Positions 35,644-47,286 are shown, counted from the first letter of the stretch. The stretch is DNA of 64,000 nt from Trichomonas vaginalis G3 (GCF_026262505.1 NC_067204.1:21979300-22043299); one strand, 5' to 3'. Notes: generated by a model from the sequence alone, not told the origin. Program-made: numbers and translations.

Positions 35644-36429
35644 TCACATTTTGCACAAAAACGATCCTATTCCTAAAGCAAAAGCGTGAAGTGCTGTAAC
35701 ATTAAGGGTTGTCTCAACTTCCAACAGATCATCTTCGACTTTCCTAATAATTATGTAATAGCTATGTTCGCTATCCTCTAATCTACAATTTTTGATGGAT
35801 GCCACAACGCTGTCTGAATTTAATTCGACCTCCCATCTAAAATCATCAGTAGCAATTGGATCTACTGTCTCCAATCTCTCAGGTACTGAAGGTGGTCGCT
35901 TGTTAAAGAATACCGTTAATACTCTGGGGTGAATTTTGACTTTTGGATCTTTTCTGAAAGTAAGAGTCATGAGTTCGTCACCAAATTGATTCTCCTTCCT
36001 CAAAGAGAAATCGCAAAATGAATTTGCATGTAGAAGAACGGCTTCAAAATGGTCGCTTTTAATATGAGATTCAGAACCTTCTGAAATTCCAATTACGTGT
36101 GAATCTTGGTACGGTTTGATCTTTGCATGATACATTTGATTGCCGTTGAAGATCAATTGAAACTCATGACGGTATCCTTTAATTTTTAATGCTGATTTTC
36201 TAGAAATTTGATATGTTCGTGATATCTTTGTTCTAGGGATAGGTGCATGGTTTTGTACGGGGGTAATTGTAGGATAAGCATTAAAATAACGTGCATTATC
36301 TCTCGCTGGAATTTTAGGAAAGCGAGCGGTCCTTGGTCGCCTATTAGGATTAAGTGGTCTACCAGTTAGTGTTTCAAGATCGCGAAAACATTTAAGTTGA
36401 GAACGATCTATTGGTTTTTCTTCGGTCAT
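35644..36429 (-). CDS. Tubby-like protein
   Basis: 261 residues. The C-terminal part has the tubby signature: VVASIKNCRLEDSEHSYYII, then a late beta strand and the hydrophobic central helix at the end, ALHAFALGIGSFLCKM (in animal tubby proteins, LQAFSIALSSFDAKL). The N-terminal 70 residues are basic and disordered (NPNRRPRTARFPKIPARDNA). Tubby-domain proteins bind PI(4,5)P2 and, in animals and several protists, help carry membrane proteins into cilia with the IFT machinery. The domain is shorter than usual (about 190 versus 240-260 residues). The usual phosphoinositide-binding Lys/Arg pair cannot be placed with certainty. Confidence 0.8.
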   Translation of the reverse strand: MTEEKPIDRSQLKCFRDLETLTGRPLNPNRRPRTARFPKIPARDNARYFNAYPTITPVQNHAPIPRTKISRTYQISRKSALKIKGYRHEFQLIFNGNQMYHAKIKPYQDSHVIGISEGSESHIKSDHFEAVLLHANSFCDFSLRKENQFGDELMTLTFRKDPKVKIHPRVLTVFFNKRPPSVPERLETVDPIATDDFRWEVELNSDSVVASIKNCRLEDSEHSYYIIIRKVEDDLLEVETTLNVTALHAFALGIGSFLCKM

Positions 36430-37225
36430 TATGAATTTTTCTATTTACAAAAATTTCAATCGTTATCGAAAATTTTTTATTATATTCTTGACGTAATCAT
36501 GCTAAAGAGCGTTGGCGAAAAATTGTAAACAGAGCGATAAATTTCTGGAATTTACATTTTTACAAAATATTTAATTTTTAGCATTCCGTTTTTTGATGTA
36601 TAGGCATCTTAAATCTGATAGATTATATACTTCTAAGACTATGAGCCGCTTGTATATGCACTGATAAGTTGCTTGAGATTAGTCTATCTTGCAGAAAACT
36701 GGTTAACCATATTTAAACAAAAACTCACATGAAGTTGTTCATAAAGAAAAATTATCATGTAGAATAACTTACTTTTAACTGGAATACCTTTGTTTAAACA
36801 TATATGATTGATGGGCAGCATTAATAGACTCCTTAATGACATTCTACATCTAAATATGAACAATATTAACTGAGATAAATATGATAACTGAACATGATAA
36901 GCAAAATTGTTATTATCAGCAAACAGAAGAGAACTCAAATGTCCAGGAATAAAATATTAGAACAAAACAGAATAATGAAAGGATTTCCCTGTATTGTGCA
37001 GATAAAATTGATACTTTTCATGCAGTGATAATATCAAAATGAGTTTACCAAATTTCTTGAAGATGTTTATTATCATTCAGGAGGTTGGATGATTTACTAA
37101 ACACCACGTCAATCCTGTATCCTTAAAACTATTAAATATAATAAATACAAATATTTTAAAACATAAAAAACAAATATAATAATATCGCAACTCTATTATA
37201 TAATATATAAAAAATATAAATAAAA
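36430..37225. other. Intergenic DNA, nothing certain
   Basis: AT-rich. Minus-strand frames near 36.7-36.9 and 37.1-37.3 kb are short and unconvincing. Confidence 0.55.
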
Positions 37226-40200
37226 TTATTGAGGAATAACCTTTCCAACAATGAGGAATGGCACACAAACATTGTGTTGAGGCACTTTAAACTCCCAAAG
37301 AGTTTCAATAGTTTTGACACTTGTTGGTGTAAAATCAAAGATCATTTCATATCTTCTATTAGAAGAAATGATTTGAATTGGTGTTTCACATGAAATTGCG
37401 TCCTGACCAGATACCAAATGCCAATAGCTTTCGTACATCATGTTTGTAGTGTTCATTATTCCAAATTTCAATTGAGCCTTTTCGCCAACTTCTTTACTTG
37501 AAACTTCAACAACTTTGACATCTTCTGGCAAATGATATGTATAATCTGGATGCCTTCTATTAAGATAATCGCTCTGTTTAACATCGAAATGACAAATTGG
37601 TCTTCGGCTTAATCCCGTCACATTTATAAACTGTAAATCATCATGACTCATCTTTTCAAAGGTTTCTATTGCTTCATCACCGAAAACTACGCAAATGTCG
37701 CAACTGCAATCATCAACAGCGGTTGGACTAAACACAACATCAAATGATTTAACAGTGTTTGAAGGAATAATTCCTGTATATGGATCAACAGAAAACGGAC
37801 AACGTTTTTCACCATCCATTGTCGAATAATTGATGACTTTCCACATATATCTAACAGCGATTTTGCTCTGGTTGTTGATTTCTATTGGAGTTCTTCTCGA
37901 TTCAAACATCATTGTTGGGGCGAAATTGAGTGAATTAACTGATTTATCACCATTAACTGAGATGTTTGTTTTGATGACATCGGAAGTAGCAATCAACTTA
38001 AGAACAATATCTTTTTGTTTAGGACCATCATATGTGAATGCTGGCTCTGGTTTAGTTACAACAACTCTCTTTGATGTGAATGACTTGACAACAGGAAGAT
38101 TCTTTGAAGATTGTCTTTGTATACCTCCTTTTCTTCTTGCGGATCTTCTCGCTTCTTTAGGAGGTTGAACGACAATTACTGCATCATCAATTATCATCTT
38201 GCTCTCCTTCATCGAATCATTCCATGCCTCTTTCTTCTCAAGCTTTATATAACTCCATGAACAAGTCATTTTTGTGTTCAATTTTGTTGGTTTGTCTGAT
38301 TGATAAGTAACAAAAACTTCGATTGAATTTTTGGAGAAAAGATGACCACAAGAAGGAACAATAATGAAATCATTCTGCGACTGGCAACTCCATTGATATC
38401 TGATATCTTTCTCGCAGACGTTTTTCATTATGAACTTCTTTGTACATTTAGTTCCTGCAACTACATCATCAAAAGTTAATGAATCATTTTCTATATCATT
38501 TCCGTCCAAAATTAAATCTTCTATTAATCCTTCTCCATCGTAATCCATTGACAAATTAGATGAAATGTTTCCAAATACTTTAGCTTGTACAGAAATGCTT
38601 GAATGTTTCGATCTTTCTGGTCTAAATATGACAGTGAAATTGAAAATTTCATTTGGTCTTAAATTAATTGGCTTCGTTGCTTCTAATCCTTCCAATATGA
38701 AATCTGGATTAGGTGAAACATGGAATGTAACATTACTATCAATAAGAGATCTGTTGGCTATCGCAACTTTATGTTCTTTTTGTGTTCCGACCAAAGTTCT
38801 TCCGAAACTATAAGATTTCGATTTCGCATCAACAAACTCAATCAAAGGAAGGGATCCTTTGCCTTCCAGCATGATTCTCATTGTCTGTGGAGGATCCTTT
38901 CCATATGCTTTCACAACACCTTGAAGAATTGATGTAAAAGTTCCGCTTTCATTTGGACAAAAAGTAACATTCAAAATTGCTTCTTCTTTTTCAGGAATTT
39001 CCAATTTCGCATTGTCAATTTTGAAACCTTTTGGCTCTGAGAGAGTAAAATCAACTGAAACAGGAACTTGTTGTATATTTATTATCGAAACTGGTACTGT
39101 ACTCTCTGATTTAACTCTCAAAGCTGCGAAATGCAAACATTTTTCATCTTCAAGAAATGCTGTACAATCATTATCAAGCAAATCACCTCTCAAGCACAAT
39201 CTCTGGCCTTTGAAGATCTGTTCGAAGTCTTCTGTTTCTATTGTTGGAATGAAACATTCTGACTTGATTGTGTAAGGAATTCCATTCTCATCTTGAACTG
39301 GGCAATCCGTGATTTTTAGAAGCAAATTTATTGAATGACAAACAGGAAGAGAATTCACGAAGTCAACAGTAATTGTTGCTGTTTGATTTGGATTAATAAT
39401 TCCCCACCAAGTAGATAATAAGAATGGACCATATTGGATCTTTTGGTTTCCTTTTTTATTCTTTTTCGGCATTTGTTGTTTCGTTTTCGCTGGTTTGTTA
39501 ACTTTTGGTTTTTGCTTTCCTTTATTACTCCTTGCTGATCTCCTTGAACCTGTGCTTTGCTTTTCAGCATCGTCATTATTTTCTTCTGGTATTACTTGGT
39601 GAATTTCAAACTCGAATGGAAAATGACCGACATTTTTGATTGTAAATGATTTTTGTGCAGGAGTATTAATTATACAGGGTCCAAAGTCCAAAATATTCGT
39701 TGGAGAAATCTCGTACAAAGAGTTTGTTGTTTCTGCATGCAAAATAATTGGCATGACATTTTGCTTTTCCTTCAAATCTTCATCGCAAACAATCAAATTC
39801 AAAACTTTTTTGTTTTCAAATTTGACAATTTTCTTTGCAGAAAAAGTAAATGTTACTGCGAGAGGTTTCTCTGATGGAGAGATTGTTCCTTCCAAATGAG
39901 AGATCTTCAAGTAAGGGAAGTTCTTATTTAAGTCAAATTTATAATGTAATGGATATTTTCCTTTGTTTTTGAGTGTGCAAACTAAATTTTTGCTCTCATT
40001 ACATTTGATGACATTAAAATCTAACATTGACATTCCTTTAGGATAAATTAAATCAAAGGATGTATCGAATGTCTCGGCATTAATACCAATGTTATAGTTA
40101 TTAGCAACTTTTGTCTGTTTCTCATCATAAACATCAATAATCAAAGTCTTTTTGACTATTATTGGTTTTGGAGAAGAAAATTTGATATCGACTTTGAAAG

Positions 40201-43200
40201 TTCCTTTTAATGGAATCAATCCTTCTTTGCAAGAGAACTGAAATTGATTTCCTATTTGTTTGATATTCTTAAACTTGAAGTAGCAAGGTATTTTTCCATT
40301 ATTTCGAAGCTCTAAAGTCAAATTTCTTTCTTGTTTTGGCAACAATTTTTCGAAATCTAAAACTTGAACAGAAGGTTCAATTGTTGGATTTGTTACATCT
40401 GCAACGAAATGTGTGATCAAAGGCTTTGGATTGTCTTTAATGAAGAATGAAATTGTTGCCTTGTATAACTCAATATTCATTGGATTGAAACCAATTTTAT
40501 ATTGATATTTTTCATTTGGTTGTATTGTGAATTCTTTTGTTTCAACAAACCAAGTATTTTTCGGAGCATTTGAAGAGATGTATGGCATAATAATTGTCTC
40601 CATTGGTGAGTTGTTCTTTATTGTTAAAATCTCATTGTAAGCAGGTTTGAATCCTTTTGATCCTGGCTTAACTAAGGAAGGATTTATTGGACCAAAATGA
40701 AATTCATTCAAACTCGAAATGAATGAACTTTTTGTTTTCAATCCTAATTTCGGAACAACTTTCGAGAACAAAGATGTTGGATCTCTATCTATATCAGGAG
40801 AAGTAACGTTCGCTTTCATTGGCAAAGAGAAAATGTTATTAGCTGCATCTAAGATTGAAAACCTTAGAATGTCAATGTATTCGCCTTCGAGAACTCCATT
40901 GAAATATGCCTTTAATGAAACACTTTCTCCTGGATTTATTTCCCATCTCTTTGTATATCTAATTAAATTGTAATCTTCAAACAAAGCGGCTTCATCTTCT
41001 GATTTATTAGCGCTTAGTTCTGACTCAATTCTCTTTTCTCTTCTAGACATTCTTGCCTTCTTTAAGTTCTGTGGTGGAGGAGGTTTCGGAGTTTGTTGAG
41101 GAATTGCTGGAGCTTCATCATTCCAAATTCCGAAATTACTTGGAGGTATTTCAAGATGAGGCATTTTTTCATCTGGATCCATACTAGGAACAATTAATCT
41201 CATTGGCTGTAACAAGTTAACTAATATCCTTAATCTTAATTTGTCTAAATCAGGGATGAAAGATTTCCATGACTTTTCGTTTTGATAAGGAGTTTCGCCT
41301 GTATTTATCAAAAGGCAGTTTCCTTTATGAGGATAAGTAACCTCAACGATTTCATCTCCTTTTCTGTAACTTAAAGGATCAATTGCATGGTATTGATCGC
41401 AATCTTCATTTATTCTTTGAGCAATTGTACCGAGAGTGAAATTATAAACATGGTTAATTTTTTCTTTTTCACCTAATTTCAGTCTCGTTCTACTTTTAAT
41501 TGCGTTCAAACCTTTCAAACTTGCTGTTGATTTTTGTGATTTCAAAGAAGCTCTTGATCCTGATTTGAGGTTTGATTTTGAAGCATTTGATTTAATTTGT
41601 GCTTTAGTTGGCTGAGGCTTTATTTCTTTTGGAGGCAAGAACTTCATTCTGTATTCAGTTCTGTACCTATCAGCAACAATTTGTTCTATCTTAGTTAGTT
41701 GTGAATACTCTTCTTCATCCATATTTAAGTATCTCTCAAGATCTTGATTTTTCATCACTTGCTCGTTATATTGGATTTCAGAGTTGAAATCAATTTCATG
41801 CAAGTTAATATCAGCATCTGATGCTTGCAGGAAAACGCCAAAAACAAAATGTCCTGTTAAACAACTAAGCAACAAACTCAATGTTTGTTCATAACCAGTT
41901 TGAAAATTATGAGGAAATGCAATGAATGGATCTTTTGCAATTTCATCTAAAACTCCTTTGTGTTTAAGAGTTTGGGCAAGAAATTGATCTGTTTCTTGTG
42001 GATCTGGCATACCGTTTAATCCATCAACAATGAAGCCTTTGATATATTTCTTTTGTTTAAGTCTTTCTGTGAGAATTTCAACACATTCTCCTTGAGTTTG
42101 TTTTCCCATGAATAATTCTTGTAAATCAAGGATTTCCAAGCCAAGATATTTAGCAATTCTCTTTGCGCATGTTGTTTTTCCACTCTTTGTAACTCCATGT
42201 ACTATGATACAAACAGCGAAATTACTTACAACATCTTTGTTTGATTCTAAAATTAAATTGGATTCTGTTGAATTCACAGTCAACATTGTACTTTTTCCAG
42301 CCATTACTTGTTCATACAACATTTGGAAATCAAATTGATTTGAGTATACAGTTATTGGACTATTTGTTGGATTGATCATCTTGAAGTCCATGAATAGTTT
42401 ATCAGAGAAAGGTTTCGTTGGCTGGAAACATAATTCTGGTGGATCAAAAACAAGTTTTAATTGAGATCCACTTCCTTTAACTGTTAAATACATTGTTTGT
42501 GAACTGTGTTTGATTGTAATTGGGAATTGCATTGAATAATTCTTTTCTTGTGTAGGTGAGAATGTTACATTAATATTAATGAAATTATTTGGTGGTAAAG
42601 AACAAGTTGTTGTTGAGCATTTAAATGGATTATCTTCTTTCCTAAGTTTATGAATAATTGATGGAGATTCACAAGGAGAAATCGTGAAATCAATTGGCAA
42701 AGCATTGTTATTCCTTATTTGAACAGATTTGATTCTCTTCTGACCAATAATTGTCTGTTCGAAATCTAAATGATTCGTTGAAAATTCCAATGCTGGACTC
42801 TCTAATTTTGCTTTTATTTGAATCAAATAAGCCGATTCATCATTAAAAACTAAAGGAACATCATAAATAACATCATCTGTTTTGTCATCCTTTCTCTTCT
42901 TTGTATCAAATCCAAATGCAACACTGAATCCATCATCCTTGCTTATATTTGTGAAATTAGTTTGTTTCACATAAAATCCGGTATCAATTAAGTTTGAATC
43001 AAAAATTTCAAAAGAAATTGGAAAAGGAACAATTGAATTGAAATCAAAAGACATCTCTTTTGAATCTCCTAAAATAATTGTTCCCATATCAATAACAAAC
43101 TTTGAGTTGTATCTGCCTTGGAATGTTTTTAATCCATGCTTTTGAACAACTGATCTTGTTTTTGGAACTTTTTCTAATAATCTATCTTTCATCATATCAT

Positions 43201-46200
43201 ATTCTATGTTTGAATAATGTTCTCTTGATATTTCATTAGCTTGGAGGATTTTGAATACATTTCTTCTTGGTTTTTTCATGAAGATCTGGTATAAAGGATC
43301 ATCACTAGCTCTTGGAATATTAGTTTGAAGTTGAAAAATGAAAGAGTTGACTTGAACTTGTATTTCAACCTCTTGGAATTCATCAAAACAAATATTAAAA
43401 CATTCTTTTAATTGTAAAGGAACTCCTGCAACTAAAGAAACGTTTAAAGTCTTCATTTCTCCAGGACTTAATACTCCATTTGATGGTTCAACAACGAACT
43501 GGCTAAAACCGGATCTATAAGGAGTTTTAACATGGAAAGGAAGATTAACTTGACTTGTATTTTCTATTATTACAATACTAGTCAAATTGTCTATGTAGCT
43601 TCTATCTCCAAAATCAATTTCTGTGGGATTGACTTTGTAATCTATATCAGCACTTCTTCCCATCAGTTTGAAAACATAATCAGGACCACCAATTACGTGA
43701 CAAACTGCATTGATTTGGAAATCTGATTTTGTTTCTGACACTTTTGAGTAAAAAGAAACATTTATATTGACTGTTTCATTTGGTTTTAATGTTCCTCTTA
43801 TAGGACAGATATCGAACACGGTAGATATATCAATATCATTGTCGTCATACAATAAAGTCCATTCATATTCAACGTCAACTTTACTTGTATTCTTCATTTT
43901 ATATGATTTTTGTCCTTCAGTATTTTTCAGCAATAATCCGAAATCAATTTCTTTGTTTTGAGGGAAATCGAATGATAAATTAGGGAACATCATGTTTGCT
44001 ATCAAGTCAACAGTAAATGTATGTGGATTGTTCTCAATAATGAAGTTCATTGTTTGAGTAATTGTTTCGGAACTGAAATCTTCCTTAAAACTTGGATCAA
44101 AAATCACATCAATATCATAACTTTGTCCAGGTTGTGTGTTTAATCTATTTGGACTAACCGAGAAAGGTTCTTGGCATTCAATGTATATATCTAATGGCAA
44201 TTCACCTTTGTTCATTACTGTGTTTGTTTGATACATTGCCATTAACAAAGATTTTGATGGTTTCATGTCATTGTTATTTAATGTTTCTTCTTGAATAGCA
44301 TCGTGAACATAATTGAAGTACATTGCGTTCTTGGAGAATGATAATGAATGACAAATAAACTTTCCACAAAGTTCTGTATTAAATATTTCTAATGTTTTCT
44401 TTGAAGATAATTGAGAACAAACAGCTTTGATGTTGAATTCATTTGGAATATTTGATGTCAAAGAAATAGTATAAGGAATCTTTTCGTTGGGATATATAAC
44501 TTTAATATCTGGTTCAATAGAAAGTTTAAGATCTCTTCTGTTTGTTCTTCTAGAATCCCATTTAACTTCTAATGGTTTTGTTCCAAAATTTGTCAAAACA
44601 AAACTTTTGGAAACAATATCATCAACAAAAGAATATCCAAAATCAATTTTGTTCATGTCAATCGATGAAATGATTGGAGATCCTTTTCCTCTTGCTTTCA
44701 TAGGAATAGTTATAGGAGTTAAATGTTCAATAATGATATAAAATTCTCCTGTAAATAATTGTGCATCAGTTAATTTTGCAACAACATTAAATGAATGTGA
44801 AGAGTTTGGAGGAATTGAACCTTCATATTCATTTATTGAAAAGCATCTTCCTCTGACTTGTACTTTATAATCTGCAGATATAGCGCTTTTGTTTTCGAAC
44901 ACAATTTCATGATTATTTTCAATCAAAACATTTTGGATTCCAAAATCAATTTCTTTTTCTGCATAATTGATTATTGGACCAATCGAATTTGCGTTTACAT
45001 AAAATGATAAAGGATTCATGTTACTTCCTAGTATCTTAATGAATCTTACTAAATGTATACTGCCTATTATTTTAGGAGTAATATAGAACTTTACTTCTGT
45101 AAGCTTCATTGCTGGAATGTCTCCTGTTCGCTTTTCTATTTCGAAATTTGCTTCCAAAATTGTTGGATCTGTTGGTTCAATGAACTCATATTTGGCCGGG
45201 AAGCCTGTTCTGTTGCATATTTTAACAGTTAATGGTGTTCTCTTGTTAATAAACACTTGGCCAACATCAATCTCTGGTTTAATAATTGAAACTTCAGGAC
45301 AAATACATTCAGCTTTTATTGGAATTGTTTGAAGGACTTTTTCGTATTCTGGACTTGTAAGTTGGAGAGAAAGATCGTAATTGCGAAGTGTGTTTGGTAG
45401 AAATTCTAGTTTCAGCTTCTGTTTTGCGAATCCTTGAACTGTTCCATGGTTTGGTAAAATCGAAATTTCTCGAAGATCAAAAGTTGGATCTTGGTGGATT
45501 GCAAGGTCATAATTAAATGGTATTTCACTATCATTTGTGATTTCAAGTGTTTGTGTATATAAAAATCCAAAAGAAACTGTTCCAAAATTTATTGTTTTTG
45601 GAGAAATGTCAAATGTTGGTCCAATAACGCGTCCTCTTATCACAAGTGATGGAGACATGTATTCTGCACCTATAATTGATATATTAAATATCTCATTAAA
45701 AAGTCCAATATGATTTGCAATTACATTGATGTGTATTGGTATTGTTTGTCCAACATTTAGACTTCCGCGATCTGGATTGAATTCAAAACCGATCTGTCTG
45801 TCTTTGTAATCATTTATTTCATAGTCGAAAGGTATCATTCCGTTATTTCTTAATAATATTTCATATTCGTAGGATTTGTCAAAACTGATATGACCAGCAT
45901 TGATAGATTCTAAATTTATCTCTGCATGAGGTGGAATTCCTGATCCTTGAAGAGGGAATGGAATCCTTTCTTTTGTATCTATATTATAAAGGTATGCGGT
46001 TTCATTAACTTGTTCTTTTTGCATTGGTGTAAACGAAACAATGACTTGTTGGTATCTTTTAGGCCAAATTTCCGAACTTGAATTTTCGAATTTGAAAATT
46101 TTTGATTTAAAAACAAGATTTTCTGCTTTGTTTTGTCGATACTGTGGTGATAAATCATCTAAACCGGAAAATAAGGTATTTTCTTGCTCTTCAGATGAAA

Positions 46201-46333
46201 ATTGCCTCCATTCATATCGCAAAAGTTTATCACTATTGTTTATAATTTTAACCACCAAGCGTGTAGTGGCTCCAAACACAGTTGGTGGAAAAAGACCCAT
46301 TCCAGGATCAATGGAATAAGAGTTAATAAACAT
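37226..46333 (-). CDS. HYDIN homologue: ASH-repeat axonemal central-pair protein
   Basis: 3035 residues in one uninterrupted frame. The protein is a chain of about 100-120-residue Ig-like ASH/MSP repeats (HYDIN type), each with strands such as IGPTFDISPKTINFGTVSFG and YTQTLEITNDSEIPFNYDL. Near residue 1375-1490 lies an adenylate-kinase-like insert with a P-loop, VCIIVHGVTKSGKTTCAKRI (K1386), as in human HYDIN (Hydin_ADK). Basic low-complexity linkers lie at about 1570-1610 and 2250-2280. HYDIN belongs to the C2b projection of the axonemal central pair and is needed for normal flagellar beating. It is shorter than animal or Chlamydomonas HYDIN (about 5100 residues) but keeps the order repeats-ADK-repeats. 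The start is the first ATG. Confidence 0.93.
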   Translation of the reverse strand: MFINSYSIDPGMGLFPPTVFGATTRLVVKIINNSDKLLRYEWRQFSSEEQENTLFSGLDDLSPQYRQNKAENLVFKSKIFKFENSSSEIWPKRYQQVIVSFTPMQKEQVNETAYLYNIDTKERIPFPLQGSGIPPHAEINLESINAGHISFDKSYEYEILLRNNGMIPFDYEINDYKDRQIGFEFNPDRGSLNVGQTIPIHINVIANHIGLFNEIFNISIIGAEYMSPSLVIRGRVIGPTFDISPKTINFGTVSFGFLYTQTLEITNDSEIPFNYDLAIHQDPTFDLREISILPNHGTVQGFAKQKLKLEFLPNTLRNYDLSLQLTSPEYEKVLQTIPIKAECICPEVSIIKPEIDVGQVFINKRTPLTVKICNRTGFPAKYEFIEPTDPTILEANFEIEKRTGDIPAMKLTEVKFYITPKIIGSIHLVRFIKILGSNMNPLSFYVNANSIGPIINYAEKEIDFGIQNVLIENNHEIVFENKSAISADYKVQVRGRCFSINEYEGSIPPNSSHSFNVVAKLTDAQLFTGEFYIIIEHLTPITIPMKARGKGSPIISSIDMNKIDFGYSFVDDIVSKSFVLTNFGTKPLEVKWDSRRTNRRDLKLSIEPDIKVIYPNEKIPYTISLTSNIPNEFNIKAVCSQLSSKKTLEIFNTELCGKFICHSLSFSKNAMYFNYVHDAIQEETLNNNDMKPSKSLLMAMYQTNTVMNKGELPLDIYIECQEPFSVSPNRLNTQPGQSYDIDVIFDPSFKEDFSSETITQTMNFIIENNPHTFTVDLIANMMFPNLSFDFPQNKEIDFGLLLKNTEGQKSYKMKNTSKVDVEYEWTLLYDDNDIDISTVFDICPIRGTLKPNETVNINVSFYSKVSETKSDFQINAVCHVIGGPDYVFKLMGRSADIDYKVNPTEIDFGDRSYIDNLTSIVIIENTSQVNLPFHVKTPYRSGFSQFVVEPSNGVLSPGEMKTLNVSLVAGVPLQLKECFNICFDEFQEVEIQVQVNSFIFQLQTNIPRASDDPLYQIFMKKPRRNVFKILQANEISREHYSNIEYDMMKDRLLEKVPKTRSVVQKHGLKTFQGRYNSKFVIDMGTIILGDSKEMSFDFNSIVPFPISFEIFDSNLIDTGFYVKQTNFTNISKDDGFSVAFGFDTKKRKDDKTDDVIYDVPLVFNDESAYLIQIKAKLESPALEFSTNHLDFEQTIIGQKRIKSVQIRNNNALPIDFTISPCESPSIIHKLRKEDNPFKCSTTTCSLPPNNFININVTFSPTQEKNYSMQFPITIKHSSQTMYLTVKGSGSQLKLVFDPPELCFQPTKPFSDKLFMDFKMINPTNSPITVYSNQFDFQMLYEQVMAGKSTMLTVNSTESNLILESNKDVVSNFAVCIIVHGVTKSGKTTCAKRIAKYLGLEILDLQELFMGKQTQGECVEILTERLKQKKYIKGFIVDGLNGMPDPQETDQFLAQTLKHKGVLDEIAKDPFIAFPHNFQTGYEQTLSLLLSCLTGHFVFGVFLQASDADINLHEIDFNSEIQYNEQVMKNQDLERYLNMDEEEYSQLTKIEQIVADRYRTEYRMKFLPPKEIKPQPTKAQIKSNASKSNLKSGSRASLKSQKSTASLKGLNAIKSRTRLKLGEKEKINHVYNFTLGTIAQRINEDCDQYHAIDPLSYRKGDEIVEVTYPHKGNCLLINTGETPYQNEKSWKSFIPDLDKLRLRILVNLLQPMRLIVPSMDPDEKMPHLEIPPSNFGIWNDEAPAIPQQTPKPPPPQNLKKARMSRREKRIESELSANKSEDEAALFEDYNLIRYTKRWEINPGESVSLKAYFNGVLEGEYIDILRFSILDAANNIFSLPMKANVTSPDIDRDPTSLFSKVVPKLGLKTKSSFISSLNEFHFGPINPSLVKPGSKGFKPAYNEILTIKNNSPMETIIMPYISSNAPKNTWFVETKEFTIQPNEKYQYKIGFNPMNIELYKATISFFIKDNPKPLITHFVADVTNPTIEPSVQVLDFEKLLPKQERNLTLELRNNGKIPCYFKFKNIKQIGNQFQFSCKEGLIPLKGTFKVDIKFSSPKPIIVKKTLIIDVYDEKQTKVANNYNIGINAETFDTSFDLIYPKGMSMLDFNVIKCNESKNLVCTLKNKGKYPLHYKFDLNKNFPYLKISHLEGTISPSEKPLAVTFTFSAKKIVKFENKKVLNLIVCDEDLKEKQNVMPIILHAETTNSLYEISPTNILDFGPCIINTPAQKSFTIKNVGHFPFEFEIHQVIPEENNDDAEKQSTGSRRSARSNKGKQKPKVNKPAKTKQQMPKKNKKGNQKIQYGPFLLSTWWGIINPNQTATITVDFVNSLPVCHSINLLLKITDCPVQDENGIPYTIKSECFIPTIETEDFEQIFKGQRLCLRGDLLDNDCTAFLEDEKCLHFAALRVKSESTVPVSIINIQQVPVSVDFTLSEPKGFKIDNAKLEIPEKEEAILNVTFCPNESGTFTSILQGVVKAYGKDPPQTMRIMLEGKGSLPLIEFVDAKSKSYSFGRTLVGTQKEHKVAIANRSLIDSNVTFHVSPNPDFILEGLEATKPINLRPNEIFNFTVIFRPERSKHSSISVQAKVFGNISSNLSMDYDGEGLIEDLILDGNDIENDSLTFDDVVAGTKCTKKFIMKNVCEKDIRYQWSCQSQNDFIIVPSCGHLFSKNSIEVFVTYQSDKPTKLNTKMTCSWSYIKLEKKEAWNDSMKESKMIIDDAVIVVQPPKEARRSARRKGGIQRQSSKNLPVVKSFTSKRVVVTKPEPAFTYDGPKQKDIVLKLIATSDVIKTNISVNGDKSVNSLNFAPTMMFESRRTPIEINNQSKIAVRYMWKVINYSTMDGEKRCPFSVDPYTGIIPSNTVKSFDVVFSPTAVDDCSCDICVVFGDEAIETFEKMSHDDLQFINVTGLSRRPICHFDVKQSDYLNRRHPDYTYHLPEDVKVVEVSSKEVGEKAQLKFGIMNTTNMMYESYWHLVSGQDAISCETPIQIISSNRRYEMIFDFTPTSVKTIETLWEFKVPQHNVCVPFLIVGKVIPQ

Positions 46334-46637
46334 GGAGAGAATTTTTAAACCGGCAAAAAATTTTCCTCACAAGATTTTATCTGGTGATGGAATAAATATA
46401 CAAAAAATAAGCGCTAAATAGCTGTGTATTATTGTTCCATTAAATTTATTTTGTGTTTGTCGCATAAATATTGAGAAATAATAGAGGTCGCATTGCAATG
46501 TCGTTTTTAGTGATTTCCCTCAATGTTGAATATTCCTGTGTTATAGGTAGAACAAAGGAACAAGTTCAAGCAAATTATTTTACGAAATTATGAAATAACT
46601 TGTTTTCTATTAGAAAGTCTATTTTATCCACAAAGAA
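46334..46637. other. Upstream region of HYDIN, nothing seen
   Basis: AT-rich, no gene or clear initiator. Confidence 0.5.
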
Positions 46638-47286
46638 TTAGAATTCTAGAATCAAGTAATCCGAATTTGTCTTTATGATATTGGAGACTATTTGTAAGTG
46701 TACATCCCAACAAAAATCATAAAGCCTTTTTTGACATCGGAGCAGTCCCTCAGGATAACTTTTAACATGAGGAACTTCCCGTCCAACACTAACGAGTCCT
46801 GAATAAACACTATCGACTTTGTCGAAACTAAGAGGAAAATTCTCTCCAAAGTGATCAAGAAGATCCACAATGGTGTGACGAACTGAGTTAACCCACTCCC
46901 ATTTAACTACAATTCTTCCTGTAAAGACAAGGAACAGAACTAATGCTCTCCCATAACTTGCAAATAAAGGAGGAAAGAAGAAACTCCAGTTGGCACCAAA
47001 ATGCTGGGAACAAATAGCAAGTGGATTTGCATCTTTTCTTAAAAAAATATTGGGCAACGTAGTAACGTAATTTTTCCAAATTATTCCCTTTATCGAGCCT
47101 CTCTTCGGTGTAGAAACAGTCGAATTCTCTCTTTTTGATCTCTAATATATATTCAACAACTATCCATGGAACATGTATTGTTTTATAATCTGTGCTATCT
47201 TCTGTTGGCCGGTATTTAATCTGAGAATCTTTGCCTATTTCTGATTCACTAAAACCAAGCTTATATTTCGATTTATCCCAGGGCAT
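46638..47286 (-). pseudogene. Unrecognised host gene with one frame break
   Basis: Minus strand. The first part (from 47286) reads MPWDKSKYKLGFSESEIGKD ... IHVPWIVVEYILEIKKREFD ... KLRYYVAQYFF; the second part continues in another frame with LAICSQHFGANWSFFFPPLF ... WVNSVRHTIVDLLDHFGENF and ends DYLILEF. The switch lies at a run of seven A (47041-47047), so either a true one-base indel or a sequencing error. Without it the protein would be about 215 residues. Well-preserved on both sides, which favours a young lesion or an error. The family is not recognised. Confidence 0.55.

Noticed and set aside
37830-46319. Many frames of 60-110 codons on the plus strand
   Set aside because: All are shadows of the HYDIN homologue.
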